Positions 50,772 to 57,572 of a DNA stretch of 57,572 nt are shown here, one piece after another. The stretch's first letter is position 1; the number at the start of each line of letters is the position of its first letter. Both the position numbers and the translations under genes were made by a program. This stretch comes from Caccovicinus sp051878975 (GTDB lineage Bacteria > Bacillota > Clostridia > Lachnospirales > Lachnospiraceae): the NCBI GenBank assembly GCA_051878975.1, contig JBJELD010000044.1, positions 1 through 57,572 on the forward strand, read 5' to 3'. The notes beneath the pieces are model-generated. The model saw only the letters and a list, made by a program, of their open reading frames with translations. It was not told the DNA's origin and searched no databases.

Positions 50772-52250
50772 CTACCGGTTCATGACCCATTCCATTGCCA
50801 CTGCCCAGGTCAGACGGTTCTGACTCCAGATCATCGGGTATTCTGACAGCGGCATCGGGCAGGCAACCTTTCCGGTTTCCAGAGTCACACTCGGAACCGG
50901 GTTGTTTCCCAGCTGTATCCAGTCCTTGTAGCCGCCGCCCCCCTCTGACGGAAGAAGCTGGTAACCGCCGGTAGCAGCGGACATCAAATTTGCCAGCTCC
51001 GCCGACTCCGCCTGCACTTTGTTTCCTAAAATATCCCAATAGATCACATCTCCCATGGAATGATAATGAATCACCGCCTTCCACGGGTACTGCGGATTCT
51101 GATACAGATTCATCAATGCCTGCGTTTCCGGTTCCGTGCCGGGGGCACTTCCCCGATAGCCGGAATAAGAAGGAAATTCCGTCGTATTTACATTCTGCCA
51201 CAGCGCATCAAAATTCAGATTCAGATCCACACCGCGGGCGTTTGCCTTCCATTTGCTCAGATAGCTTCCCAGATCACCGGCCCTTCCTGCTGCCGTATCC
51301 ATCACATAACAGGTACTGACTGCATCCTTCAGCTCCTGAGAACGGATTCCGTCAATTCCAAACTGACTGATCGTCACCCCATCCGGATTGCTCATCGGGA
51401 CAAAATGAATCGCTACCTGGTCAAACATGCTGGACAGGGAAACGTTATGGAAGGATCCGCTGTCATAGTTTGCCAGGGCCAGCTCCATTTGCTGCATCAT
51501 CAGCATCGGATTCAGATATTCACGGCCATGAATGCCGCCCTGAATCAGAATCTGTTTCGGTGCGGAAGGATTTCCAATGATACAGTCAAAGATCGTTCTT
51601 CCGTCCAGAGAAGTTCCGATCCCGTTGATCTGAATCTTGTTTCCGTAACGTTCCTTCAGCCGGTTCATATCACTGACCATCTGATCATAGGAATATTTTT
51701 CCGTCATCACCACGATCGGGTTCGTCACATCATAAATCTGGATCCCGTCATCTGCAGCAGCCACAACGGTCGTCTCAGCAGCCTGATTCTGAGGCTGATT
51801 AAATGCACCCGGTCCTGCAGAATAATCTACATTGCCGGAAGAAGTCTGACTTCCGGAGGACTGACCGGAAGTCTGGCCGCTGCCTCCTGTGGTGCGGATC
51901 ACTCGGGTCGAGCTGCTGCCTCCCGATGAAGAACCGGCCGACGTGTTCTGGCTCTGCTGGCCGGAGTTTGCGGCCGTTTCTGCCGCCTGATTCTGCGTTC
52001 CGTCTCCGGTCCGGATTACTCTGGTGCCGGTTCCTGACGAGGTACTGCCCGATACCGTATCACTCACAGGCACCGGCGCTGCCGTCGTTTCCGTCCCTGC
52101 AGCCTGGCTATTCTGGAACTCCGGTACCAGCGTGGCGGTCTCCATGGTAGCCCCTCCCTGCACCAGCTCATCTGCCCAGGCAGCGGATGTATTGGAAAAG
52201 GCCAGTACGACTGCGCCGGCCAACACTGCCCATCTATAGTATGTTCTCAT
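50772..52250 (-). CDS. secreted M14-family zinc carboxypeptidase
   Basis: Exported metallopeptidase of 492 aa. A signal peptide (about 1-26, cleavage near AWA) is followed by a low-complexity Ser/Thr/Gly/Gln linker (about 30-165) in which TRVIRT (76-81, 115-120) and NQAAET (87-92, 155-160) each occur twice. The catalytic domain has the zinc motif HGRE (His241, Glu244), a later His397 (IHYHS) and Glu458 (TLETG). It may trim peptides or peptidoglycan stem peptides outside the cell; the substrate is not known. AGGAGG precedes the ATG. Confidence 0.9.
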   Translation of the reverse strand: MRTYYRWAVLAGAVVLAFSNTSAAWADELVQGGATMETATLVPEFQNSQAAGTETTAAPVPVSDTVSGSTSSGTGTRVIRTGDGTQNQAAETAANSGQQSQNTSAGSSSGGSSSTRVIRTTGGSGQTSGQSSGSQTSSGNVDYSAGPGAFNQPQNQAAETTVVAAADDGIQIYDVTNPIVVMTEKYSYDQMVSDMNRLKERYGNKIQINGIGTSLDGRTIFDCIIGNPSAPKQILIQGGIHGREYLNPMLMMQQMELALANYDSGSFHNVSLSSMFDQVAIHFVPMSNPDGVTISQFGIDGIRSQELKDAVSTCYVMDTAAGRAGDLGSYLSKWKANARGVDLNLNFDALWQNVNTTEFPSYSGYRGSAPGTEPETQALMNLYQNPQYPWKAVIHYHSMGDVIYWDILGNKVQAESAELANLMSAATGGYQLLPSEGGGGYKDWIQLGNNPVPSVTLETGKVACPMPLSEYPMIWSQNRLTWAVAMEWVMNR

Positions 52251-52294
52251 TCTTTGATTTCCTCCTCAGATCACACTTACATTGCGCTTTCTGC

Positions 52295-52303
52295 ATTATA
52301 TCA
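52295..52303 (-). promoter_or_regulatory. extended -10 promoter of the M14 gene
   Basis: On the minus strand TGATATAAT is an extended -10 element (TATAAT at 52295-52300). No good -35 is present at 17 nt. Confidence 0.55.
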
Positions 52304-52357
52304 CAATTTCATTGCTTCCACATTTACAACTTTCTTACAAAAAGGAATATATTTCTG

Positions 52358-52392
52358 AAAAACAAACGAGTGTGCGCAAAAGCGCACACTCG
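52358..52392 (-). terminator. intrinsic terminator after pnp
   Basis: A perfect 11-bp stem (52382-52392 with 52367-52377) with a 4-nt loop, followed on the minus strand by TTTGTTTTT. Confidence 0.92.
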
Positions 52393-52427
52393 CGGAAACA
52401 AAGCCTGTATGCTTCTATTGATTCTTC

Positions 52428-54554
52428 TTAATCTTCTTTCTTTGCGGCGTTCTTGTCTGCCAGATCGCCCGGCTTCATGCTCAGGTTGATACGCCCCATC
52501 TTGTCTACCTCAATGACCTTTACCGTAACCTCGTCACCGATATTGACCACGTCCTCCACCTTTGCCACTCTCTTGTCCGAAAGCTTGGAAATATGAATCA
52601 TGCCATCCTTGTTCGGAGCCAGCTGTACAAATGCACCGAAATTCATGATCCGCACAACCGTTCCGGTCAGGATCATACCAGCCTCGATGTCTGTTACAAT
52701 GCTCTCAATGATCTTGATCGCCTTCTTGATCATGGCAGCATCCGTACCGCATACCGATACGGTTCCGTCATCTGTAATATCGATCTTAACACCGGTCTCA
52801 TCAATGATCTTGTTGATTACCTTGCCCTGCTTGCCGACTACATCACCGATCTTGGTCGGATCGATGGTAATGGTCTCGATCTTCGGAGCGTACTTGCTTA
52901 ACTCCTTGCGCGGCTCTGCAATAACCGGAGCCATCACATGATCCATGATATACATTCTGGCCTCTCTGGTTCTCGCAATCGCTTCCTCCACGATCGGACG
53001 AGTCAGTCCGTGAATCTTGATATCCATCTGGATCGCCGTAATACCCTTGTGAGTACCTGCAACCTTAAAGTCCATGTCTCCAAAGAAATCCTCCAGACCC
53101 TGAATATCCGTCAGCACCAGATAATCATCATCTGTATCTCCGGTTACCAGACCGCAGGAAATGCCGGCTACCATGTCCTTGATCGGAACACCGGCTGCCA
53201 TCAGGGACAGAGACGATGCACAAACGGATGCCTGAGAGGTCGAACCGTTGGACTCCATAGTCTCGGATACGGTGCGGATCGCATACGGGAATTCCTCAAC
53301 AGAAGGAATCACCGGAAGCAGCGCTCTCTCCGCCAGAGCTCCGTGACCGATCTCACGGCGACCCGGTCCGCGGCTTGCCTTTGCCTCGCCTACAGAATAG
53401 CCCGGGAAATTATAATGATGCATATAGCGCTTTTCTGTCACAAACTCATTCAATCCGTCTACCTTCTGCACTTCCGACATAGGAGCCAGCGTACAGATAT
53501 TCATGATCTGGGTCTGTCCGCGGGTAAACATGCCGGAACCGTGTACTCTCGGCAGCAGATCGATCTCGGCAGCCAGCGGACGGATCTCCGTGATCTGACG
53601 GCCGTCCGGTCTCTTGTGATCCTTTAAGATCATCTTGCGGACCGTCTTCTTCTCATACTGATAAATGGCATCGCCCAGCATTGCCAGCGCTTCCTCATCC
53701 TCTGCAAACGCCTCTTCCAGACGCTCGGTAATCTTTGCAATATTCTCCTCGCGCTTCTGCTTCTCATCCGTGAATACGGCTTCCTCCATCTCTTCCTGAG
53801 GAACCAGCTCCTTGATCCGTGCAAACAGCTCCTCCGGAACTGCGTAAGACTCGTACTCGTGCTTTACCTTTCCGCACTCTGCAATAATCTGATCAAAGAA
53901 GGCAATGATCGTCTGGTTCACATCATGAGCCTTGTAGATTGCCTCAATCATTTTTGCCTCCGGAACCTCGTTGGCTCCGGCCTCAATCATGATCACCTTT
54001 TCTCTGGTAGAAGCCACTGTCAGCGCCAGATCTGATATCTGCTTCTGTGCATTAGTCGGATTGATCACCAGCTCACCGTCAATCAGACCGACCTGAGTAG
54101 CGGCACACGGGCCGTCAAACGGGATATCAGAAATGCAGGTTGCCAGAGAGGAACCCAGCATAGCCAGAAGCTCCGGAGAAGCATCCTGATCTACGCAGAG
54201 AACCAGATTGTCCAGAAGCACATCATTCCGGTAATCCTTCGGGAACAGCGGACGCATCGGGCGGTCAATGACGCGACAGGTCAAAACCGCATTCTCCGCA
54301 GCCTTTCCCTCTCTCTTGTTAAATCCTCCCGGAATCTTTCCGACGGAATACATCTTCTCCTCATACTCCACTGACAACGGGAAGAAATCAATCCCGTCCC
54401 TCGGTTTTTCCGATGCTGTTGCCGTTGCAAGGACAACCGTATCGCCATAATGCATCAAAGCTGCGCCGTTCGCCTGTGCGGCTACTCTGCCAATGTCAAC
54501 GGTCAGGGTACGGCCAGCCAGTTCCATACTATAGCTCTTATACTCTTTTGCCAT
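52428..54554 (-). CDS. pnp: polyribonucleotide nucleotidyltransferase (PNPase)
   Basis: Phosphorolytic 3'-5' exoribonuclease and polymerase, a core part of RNA decay. The 708-aa protein has two RNase PH domains (about 1-220 and 310-545), a KH domain (TITIDPTKIGDVVGKQGKVINKI) and an S1 domain (GMILTGTVVRIMNFGAFVQL) at the C-terminus. AAAGGAG precedes the ATG. It follows rpsO, the standard rpsO-pnp order, with a 208-nt spacer that includes a hairpin. Confidence 0.98.
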   Translation of the reverse strand: MAKEYKSYSMELAGRTLTVDIGRVAAQANGAALMHYGDTVVLATATASEKPRDGIDFFPLSVEYEEKMYSVGKIPGGFNKREGKAAENAVLTCRVIDRPMRPLFPKDYRNDVLLDNLVLCVDQDASPELLAMLGSSLATCISDIPFDGPCAATQVGLIDGELVINPTNAQKQISDLALTVASTREKVIMIEAGANEVPEAKMIEAIYKAHDVNQTIIAFFDQIIAECGKVKHEYESYAVPEELFARIKELVPQEEMEEAVFTDEKQKREENIAKITERLEEAFAEDEEALAMLGDAIYQYEKKTVRKMILKDHKRPDGRQITEIRPLAAEIDLLPRVHGSGMFTRGQTQIMNICTLAPMSEVQKVDGLNEFVTEKRYMHHYNFPGYSVGEAKASRGPGRREIGHGALAERALLPVIPSVEEFPYAIRTVSETMESNGSTSQASVCASSLSLMAAGVPIKDMVAGISCGLVTGDTDDDYLVLTDIQGLEDFFGDMDFKVAGTHKGITAIQMDIKIHGLTRPIVEEAIARTREARMYIMDHVMAPVIAEPRKELSKYAPKIETITIDPTKIGDVVGKQGKVINKIIDETGVKIDITDDGTVSVCGTDAAMIKKAIKIIESIVTDIEAGMILTGTVVRIMNFGAFVQLAPNKDGMIHISKLSDKRVAKVEDVVNIGDEVTVKVIEVDKMGRINLSMKPGDLADKNAAKKED

Positions 54555-54730
54555 TTTTCGTCTCCTTTACTTTTCTTTCCTTTTCTGTTGATTTTCCATT
54601 CTTCGCACAGTATGCCCGAAATTCTGCAGGAGACACCGAAACTACTGAACTGAACACCGCTTTTTTCCGATGTTTACTTCAGCGGTCTCGGAGGATTCCT
54701 CCTGCCGGCCTTCTGCGCGAAAAGCACAAT

Positions 54731-54752
54731 AGGGTGGAGAAAACTCCACCCT
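54731..54752 (-). terminator. hairpin between rpsO and pnp
   Basis: A perfect 9-bp stem (54744-54752 with 54731-54739) with a 4-nt loop, 10 nt past the rpsO stop. Only a weak T-tract follows (ATTGTGCTTTT), so it probably acts as a partial terminator or processing site. Confidence 0.6.
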
Positions 54753-54762
54753 ACAGATAAGA

Positions 54763-55029
54763 TTACTTTCTGATGCCTAACTTTTCAATTAATGCACGAT
54801 AACCTTCCAGGTCAGTTTTCTTTAAGTAGTTTAATAAACCACGTCTATGACCTACCATCATTAACAGACCACGTCTGGAGTGATGATCCTTCTGGTTGTT
54901 CTTTAAGTGCTCGGTTAACTCTGCAATTCTTGCAGTCAGGATTGCAATCTGAACCTCTGGTGAACCGGTATCGCCTGGCTTTCTGCCATACTCAGCAATA
55001 ATAGCTGCTTTCTTTTCCTTTGAAATCAT
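54763..55029 (-). CDS. rpsO: 30S ribosomal protein S15
   Basis: Primary 16S rRNA-binding protein of the 30S subunit. The 88-aa product is standard: EYGRKPGDTGSPEVQIAILT, then the helical KDHHSRRGLLMMVGHRRGLLNYLK. AAGGAGG precedes the ATG. A roughly 95-nt leader upstream can fold, and S15 often controls its own mRNA. Confidence 0.98.
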   Translation of the reverse strand: MISKEKKAAIIAEYGRKPGDTGSPEVQIAILTARIAELTEHLKNNQKDHHSRRGLLMMVGHRRGLLNYLKKTDLEGYRALIEKLGIRK

Positions 55030-55129
55030 CGTGATTTCCTCCTTATAATTCTCTCATTTTCTTACCGAACAACTAAGCCGCGGCCGGAGAAGCCTGCAGC
55101 CGAGTCCCGGCGTAAACTCATACTGTACC

Positions 55130-55158
55130 ACTATACCATAGGCTTTCATCCTTGTCAA
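55130..55158 (-). promoter_or_regulatory. sigma-A promoter of rpsO-pnp
   Basis: On the minus strand a perfect TTGACA (55153-55158), 17 nt, TATAGT (55130-55135). Confidence 0.88.
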
Positions 55159-55185
55159 TTTCTTTTTTTATTCCGTGAAAACCTC

Positions 55186-55231
55186 CATGAAGGACTCTCC
55201 GGCGCCCCATATTACACGCCGGAGCTTCATG
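55186..55231 (-). terminator. stem-loop after the LytTR gene
   Basis: CTCCGGCG (55197-55204) pairs with CGCCGGAG (55217-55224), extended by CATGAAG/CTTCATG outside. It lies between the LytTR gene and the rpsO promoter; the T-tract on the minus strand is weak (GGTTTTC). Confidence 0.5.
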
Positions 55232-55308
55232 TGACAGACCGAACCGCTGTCAGACCAGGAAACCTTACCATACAGCCGGGCTGCCTGCAATCTCCGACCC
55301 CGATTCGA

Positions 55309-55878
55309 TCATTTTTTCATACGATTCGTCAGACTTTCCCAGACCTCTTTTCTCTTTCGGCAGCTCACCGTCAGCTGCATTCCATTAGAAAGAATCAGCT
55401 GATTTCCTTCCATTCCCTGCACATGTTCCAGATTGACCAGGCAGTTCCGGTGAATCCTCAGAAACGTCCCTCCAGAAAGCTCCTCCTGTGCCTGCTTCAT
55501 GCTGGAACTGATCCGATAGCTTCCCTTTTCGGTATAAATACTGACTGCACGCCTGACTGAAATCACACAGTAGATTTCCGATTCTGCCAGAAAAATACTT
55601 TTACTTCCGAATTTCCATGTATGCCGGTCCGCATGTTCTGCCAGTCGCTGCTCCAAAATATTTACCTCCTGCAGAAAGGTTCCCCAGGTCACCTTCCGGC
55701 GCAGCGGCGCACAAATCAGCAGCAGATCATATCTGGTTTCTCCTACCGCATGCAAAAACTGGTCTTCGGTGAGCAGATAGTCCACCTCCAGCGGCTCCAC
55801 AAGTTCTTCACACATACGGAATCCAGATCTCAGATGCATCGTCCATTCCCTGTTATTGCAGTACACTGCAATCCTCAT
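55309..55878 (-). CDS. LytTR DNA-binding regulator with a degenerate receiver-like domain
   Basis: A 189-aa regulator. The C-terminal LytTR domain (about 90-182) has RAVSIYTEKGSYRI, FLRIHRNCLVNLEHV and LTVSCRKRKEV. The N-terminal part (about 1-80) aligns by pattern to a receiver (MRIAVYCNN..., YDLLLICAPLR) but the acidic pair is Cys-Asn-Asn and the phosphoacceptor position is not Asp. Phosphorylation control is therefore unlikely. AAAGGAGG precedes the ATG at 55878. No partner kinase is present; target genes unknown. Confidence 0.85.
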   Translation of the reverse strand: MRIAVYCNNREWTMHLRSGFRMCEELVEPLEVDYLLTEDQFLHAVGETRYDLLLICAPLRRKVTWGTFLQEVNILEQRLAEHADRHTWKFGSKSIFLAESEIYCVISVRRAVSIYTEKGSYRISSSMKQAQEELSGGTFLRIHRNCLVNLEHVQGMEGNQLILSNGMQLTVSCRKRKEVWESLTNRMKK

Positions 55879-55926
55879 TCCGCCCCTCCTTTTGTTCATG
55901 TACCCAGAAAATCCCTCCCGTGACAA

Positions 55927-56296
55927 AGAGCTTCTGAATATACACGTTATTTTTTCAGGAACACTTTTTTCGTTTTCCCATGATAGTAACGCAGCGAATT
56001 CAGATCTGTTACCAAAAAAGGCTTGACCAGGTTTGGATAATTCCCAATATTCCGGGGCGCTTTTCGAAAGGATTCTGAAAAAATTCCGGTTTCTCCCTCC
56101 TTGAAGCTATGAACTTGCGTTTTGGAGGGAATCCGCATAGGAATGGAAATCCGATCCGATCTATGGTAAAATGAAAAGATGTTGGGGTCCCAAGGTCAGA
56201 AATCCTCCTGCAGGCCAGCTTGCATCGGATTTCCAACCTTTTGACCCTGGTATCATAAAAGCAAACATATCAAACAGAAAGAGGATTCCTGCCACT
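55927..56296. other. 370-nt region without a recognised gene
   Basis: No open frame here has a good ribosome site and family-like composition. On the plus strand TGGAAA with TAAAAT at 17 nt (about 56145-56171) is a weak promoter for the radical SAM gene. Complementary short stretches around GGGGTCCCAAGGTC and TTTGACCCTGG (56190-56250) could fold. The minus-strand reading (GFPPKRKFIASRR...) reminds me of conserved spurious frames in related genomes, so it may be a dispersed intergenic repeat; that is memory only. Confidence 0.35.
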
Positions 56297-57220
56297 ATGA
56301 TATCTTTTGATTCCTACAAAGACTGTACCCTGTGTCCGCGCATGTGCCATACAGACCGTACCCGCCGGCCCGGCTACTGCGGCTGCACCGATGACCTGAA
56401 GGCAGCCAGAGCTGCCCTTCACGCCTGGGAAGAACCCTGCATCAGCGGTATCTCCGGAAGCGGCACAATTTTTTTTACCGGCTGTACCCTTCGCTGCTGC
56501 TTCTGTCAGAACTATGCAATCAGCAGCGAAGGAAAAGGAAAATCCATCTCTTCAGAAAAGCTGTCCCAGCTGTTTTTTATGCTCCAGGACAAAGGCGCAC
56601 ACAACATCAATCTGGTCACGCCCACTCAATTTATTCCTCACATTCTGGAAGCGCTGGACCGCGCCCGTCCCAGACTGACCATCCCGGTTCTCTATAACTG
56701 CGGCGGCTACGAACGTTTGGAAACCATCGATGCATTAAAAGGCTATGTGGATATCTATCTGCCGGATCTGAAATATAACAGCGCAGAACTGTCCTGGCGC
56801 TATTCCCGCGCTGCCGACTATTTTTCCGTTGCCCAAAAAGCCATCATCCGCATGATCGAACAAACCGGTGCCCCTGTGATCGATGCTGAATCCGGACTCA
56901 TAAAAAAAGGCGTCATTATCCGCCACATGGTACTTCCCGGCGCCAGAGAAGACTCCATCCGCCTGCTGCGCTGGATGAAGGAACAGCTGCCGGAAAAACA
57001 GTATCTGATCAGCCTGATGAGCCAGTACACCCCCTTTTATCATTCCAAAGAGTACCCGGAAATCAACCGGCGTATCACCACCTACGAATACAATAAGGTT
57101 CTGGATGAAGCGATCCGCCTGGGCCTCACCGAAGGCTTCATGCAGGAAAAAAGCAGCGCCAAAGAAGAATACACGCCGCCCTTTGATTTTGAAGGACTGG
57201 AAGATGATATGCCGGTTTGA
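56297..57220 (+). CDS. PflX-like radical SAM protein
   Basis: A 307-aa 4Fe-4S radical SAM protein of the type annotated as putative pyruvate-formate-lyase-activating enzyme (PflX, COG1313). The SAM cluster motif is Cys63xxxCys67xxCys70 (GCTLRCCFC). An N-terminal Cys-rich stretch (Cys10, 13, 17, 28, 30) precedes it and may hold a second metal site. No glycyl-radical enzyme gene is next to it, so the target is unknown. The start at 56297 has AGAGGA 11 nt upstream; the longer in-frame start at 56171 adds residues unlike the family. Confidence 0.85.
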   Translation: MISFDSYKDCTLCPRMCHTDRTRRPGYCGCTDDLKAARAALHAWEEPCISGISGSGTIFFTGCTLRCCFCQNYAISSEGKGKSISSEKLSQLFFMLQDKGAHNINLVTPTQFIPHILEALDRARPRLTIPVLYNCGGYERLETIDALKGYVDIYLPDLKYNSAELSWRYSRAADYFSVAQKAIIRMIEQTGAPVIDAESGLIKKGVIIRHMVLPGAREDSIRLLRWMKEQLPEKQYLISLMSQYTPFYHSKEYPEINRRITTYEYNKVLDEAIRLGLTEGFMQEKSSAKEEYTPPFDFEGLEDDMPV

Positions 57221-57263
57221 TTCAGCAATACCAGGGCCGGCAAGGAAACGGCACTGTCCAGAC

Positions 57264-57313
57264 AAAACGTCAAAGACCCCGGATCCTATCCTTTCCGAGG
57301 TCTTTGACGTTTT
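57264..57313. terminator. bidirectional terminator between the radical SAM gene and the Rpn-type gene
   Basis: A 15-bp perfect stem (57264-57278 with 57299-57313), extended inside by CGGA/TCCG, with T-runs at both ends. Confidence 0.88.
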
Positions 57314-57336
57314 CTGTATGTTCCTTCTTCTGATTC

Positions 57337-57572
57337 TCATATATTCCTGTCTGATTGCAACCGATTTAACAATTCTGCTTCCGGCATTTGAGAAAATTTT
57401 GCTTCCGAAGAACGCAGAAACTCCATCGCAGATGATTCTGCCAGCGCTCCCCGCGCAATCAAATCCTTTAAAGTATGGAATACACCAACTTCTATTCCTT
57501 CTTCTCTGCCTTCTTCTCTGCCTTCTTCTCTGCCTTCTTCTCGCCCTTTCTCCAGTCCTGCCTCCAAACCCT
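57337..57572 (-). CDS. Rpn-family recombination-promoting nuclease/putative transposase, C-terminal part
   Basis: Only the C-terminal 78 codons are in the window; the frame is open to the edge with no start in view. The tandem Gly-Arg-Glu-Glu segment followed by a helical end (LKDLIARGALAESSAMEFL and MPEAELLNRL) is typical of Rpn/PD-(D/E)XK proteins of Clostridia, where the nuclease domain lies upstream. A 12-bp DNA repeat encodes the Glu-rich segment. Whether the gene is intact cannot be judged. Confidence 0.7.
   Translation of the reverse strand, partial: GLEAGLEKGREEGREEGREEGREEGIEVGVFHTLKDLIARGALAESSAMEFLRSSEAKFSQMPEAELLNRLQSDRNI
57497..57544. repeat. 12-bp tandem repeat in the Rpn-type gene
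   Basis: Three exact copies of CCTTCTTCTCTG (57497-57508, 57509-57520, 57521-57532) and a partial fourth. On the coding strand each unit adds four residues (Gly-Arg-Glu-Glu order), so copy changes keep the frame. Confidence 0.9.

Noticed and set aside
56171..56296. 42-residue N-terminal extension of the radical SAM protein
   Set aside because: No ribosome site at its start, and the sequence does not resemble the family, which begins near the FDSYKDC segment.
57497..57544. CRISPR-like repeat array
   Set aside because: Units are only 12 bp, head to tail without spacers, and lie in a coding frame.
57337..57572. insertion sequence at the right edge
   Set aside because: Only the end of an Rpn-type gene is visible, without terminal inverted repeats or target duplications; Rpn proteins are not classical IS transposases.

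Overview
The window reads as a chromosomal segment of an endospore-forming, Gram-positive anaerobe of the class Clostridia, most likely family Lachnospiraceae. The evidence is a complete spoIIIA operon, spoIIGA-sigE, spoIVB, a Spo0E-like protein, a Firmicutes-type dcw (division and wall) cluster, strong AGGAGG ribosome sites, sigma-A promoters of the TTGACA/17/TATAAT type, and a moderate-to-high GC content. Genus and species cannot be fixed from this sequence. There are no rRNA or tRNA genes, no complete insertion sequence, no prophage and no CRISPR array. Nearly all of it is core chromosome; the accessory-looking parts are the acyltransferase-like/hydrolase pair (17.4-20.3 kb), the secreted carboxypeptidase (50.8-52.3 kb), the LytTR regulator, and an Rpn-type fragment at the right edge.

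Layout, mostly on the minus strand so read from right to left within each block. (1) 0-10.3 kb: nusB-xseA-xseB-ispA-dxs-tlyA-nadK-argR-recN, a long housekeeping operon behind a good sigma-A promoter, ended by a terminator, then spoIVB. (2) 10.3-16.5 kb: asp23-like gene with its own promoter and terminator, then spoIIIAA-AH behind a sigma-E-like promoter. (3) 16.6-22.8 kb: degV (plus strand) convergent with an operon comEA - orphan OmpR regulator - GNAT - rlmH - condensation-like membrane protein - alpha/beta hydrolase. (4) 22.8-26.7 kb: small DMT-type membrane protein, thiT (plus), then fchA-folD-RelA/SpoT-domain gene. (5) 26.7-42.0 kb: dcw cluster mraZ-rsmH-ftsL-two class B PBPs-mraY-murD-ftsW-murA-ftsQ, then ftsZ, then spoIIGA-sigE. 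(6) 42.0-50.3 kb: lgt plus Spo0E-like gene, divergent ychF, DUF1292 gene, gltX-helicase-cobO, mgtE. (7) 50.3-57.6 kb: an unexplained 480-nt leader region, secreted M14 carboxypeptidase, rpsO-pnp, LytTR regulator, a PflX-like radical SAM protein, and the 3' end of an Rpn-family gene.

Functionally, the segment joins growth and sporulation: peptidoglycan precursor synthesis and septation feed directly into spoIIGA-sigE, whose product should switch on spoIIIA, the mother cell-forespore channel; spoIVB acts later in the forespore. The most interesting observations are a FolD that lacks two cyclohydrolase catalytic residues beside an FchA that could supply that step; a class B PBP with KTA in place of KTG; a hydrolase reading frame that has lost its expected stop and overlaps degV through a 13-bp hairpin; unassigned leaders before mgtE and thiT; and a LytTR regulator with a degenerate receiver domain. 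I did not find a clearly new multi-gene defence or mobile system.
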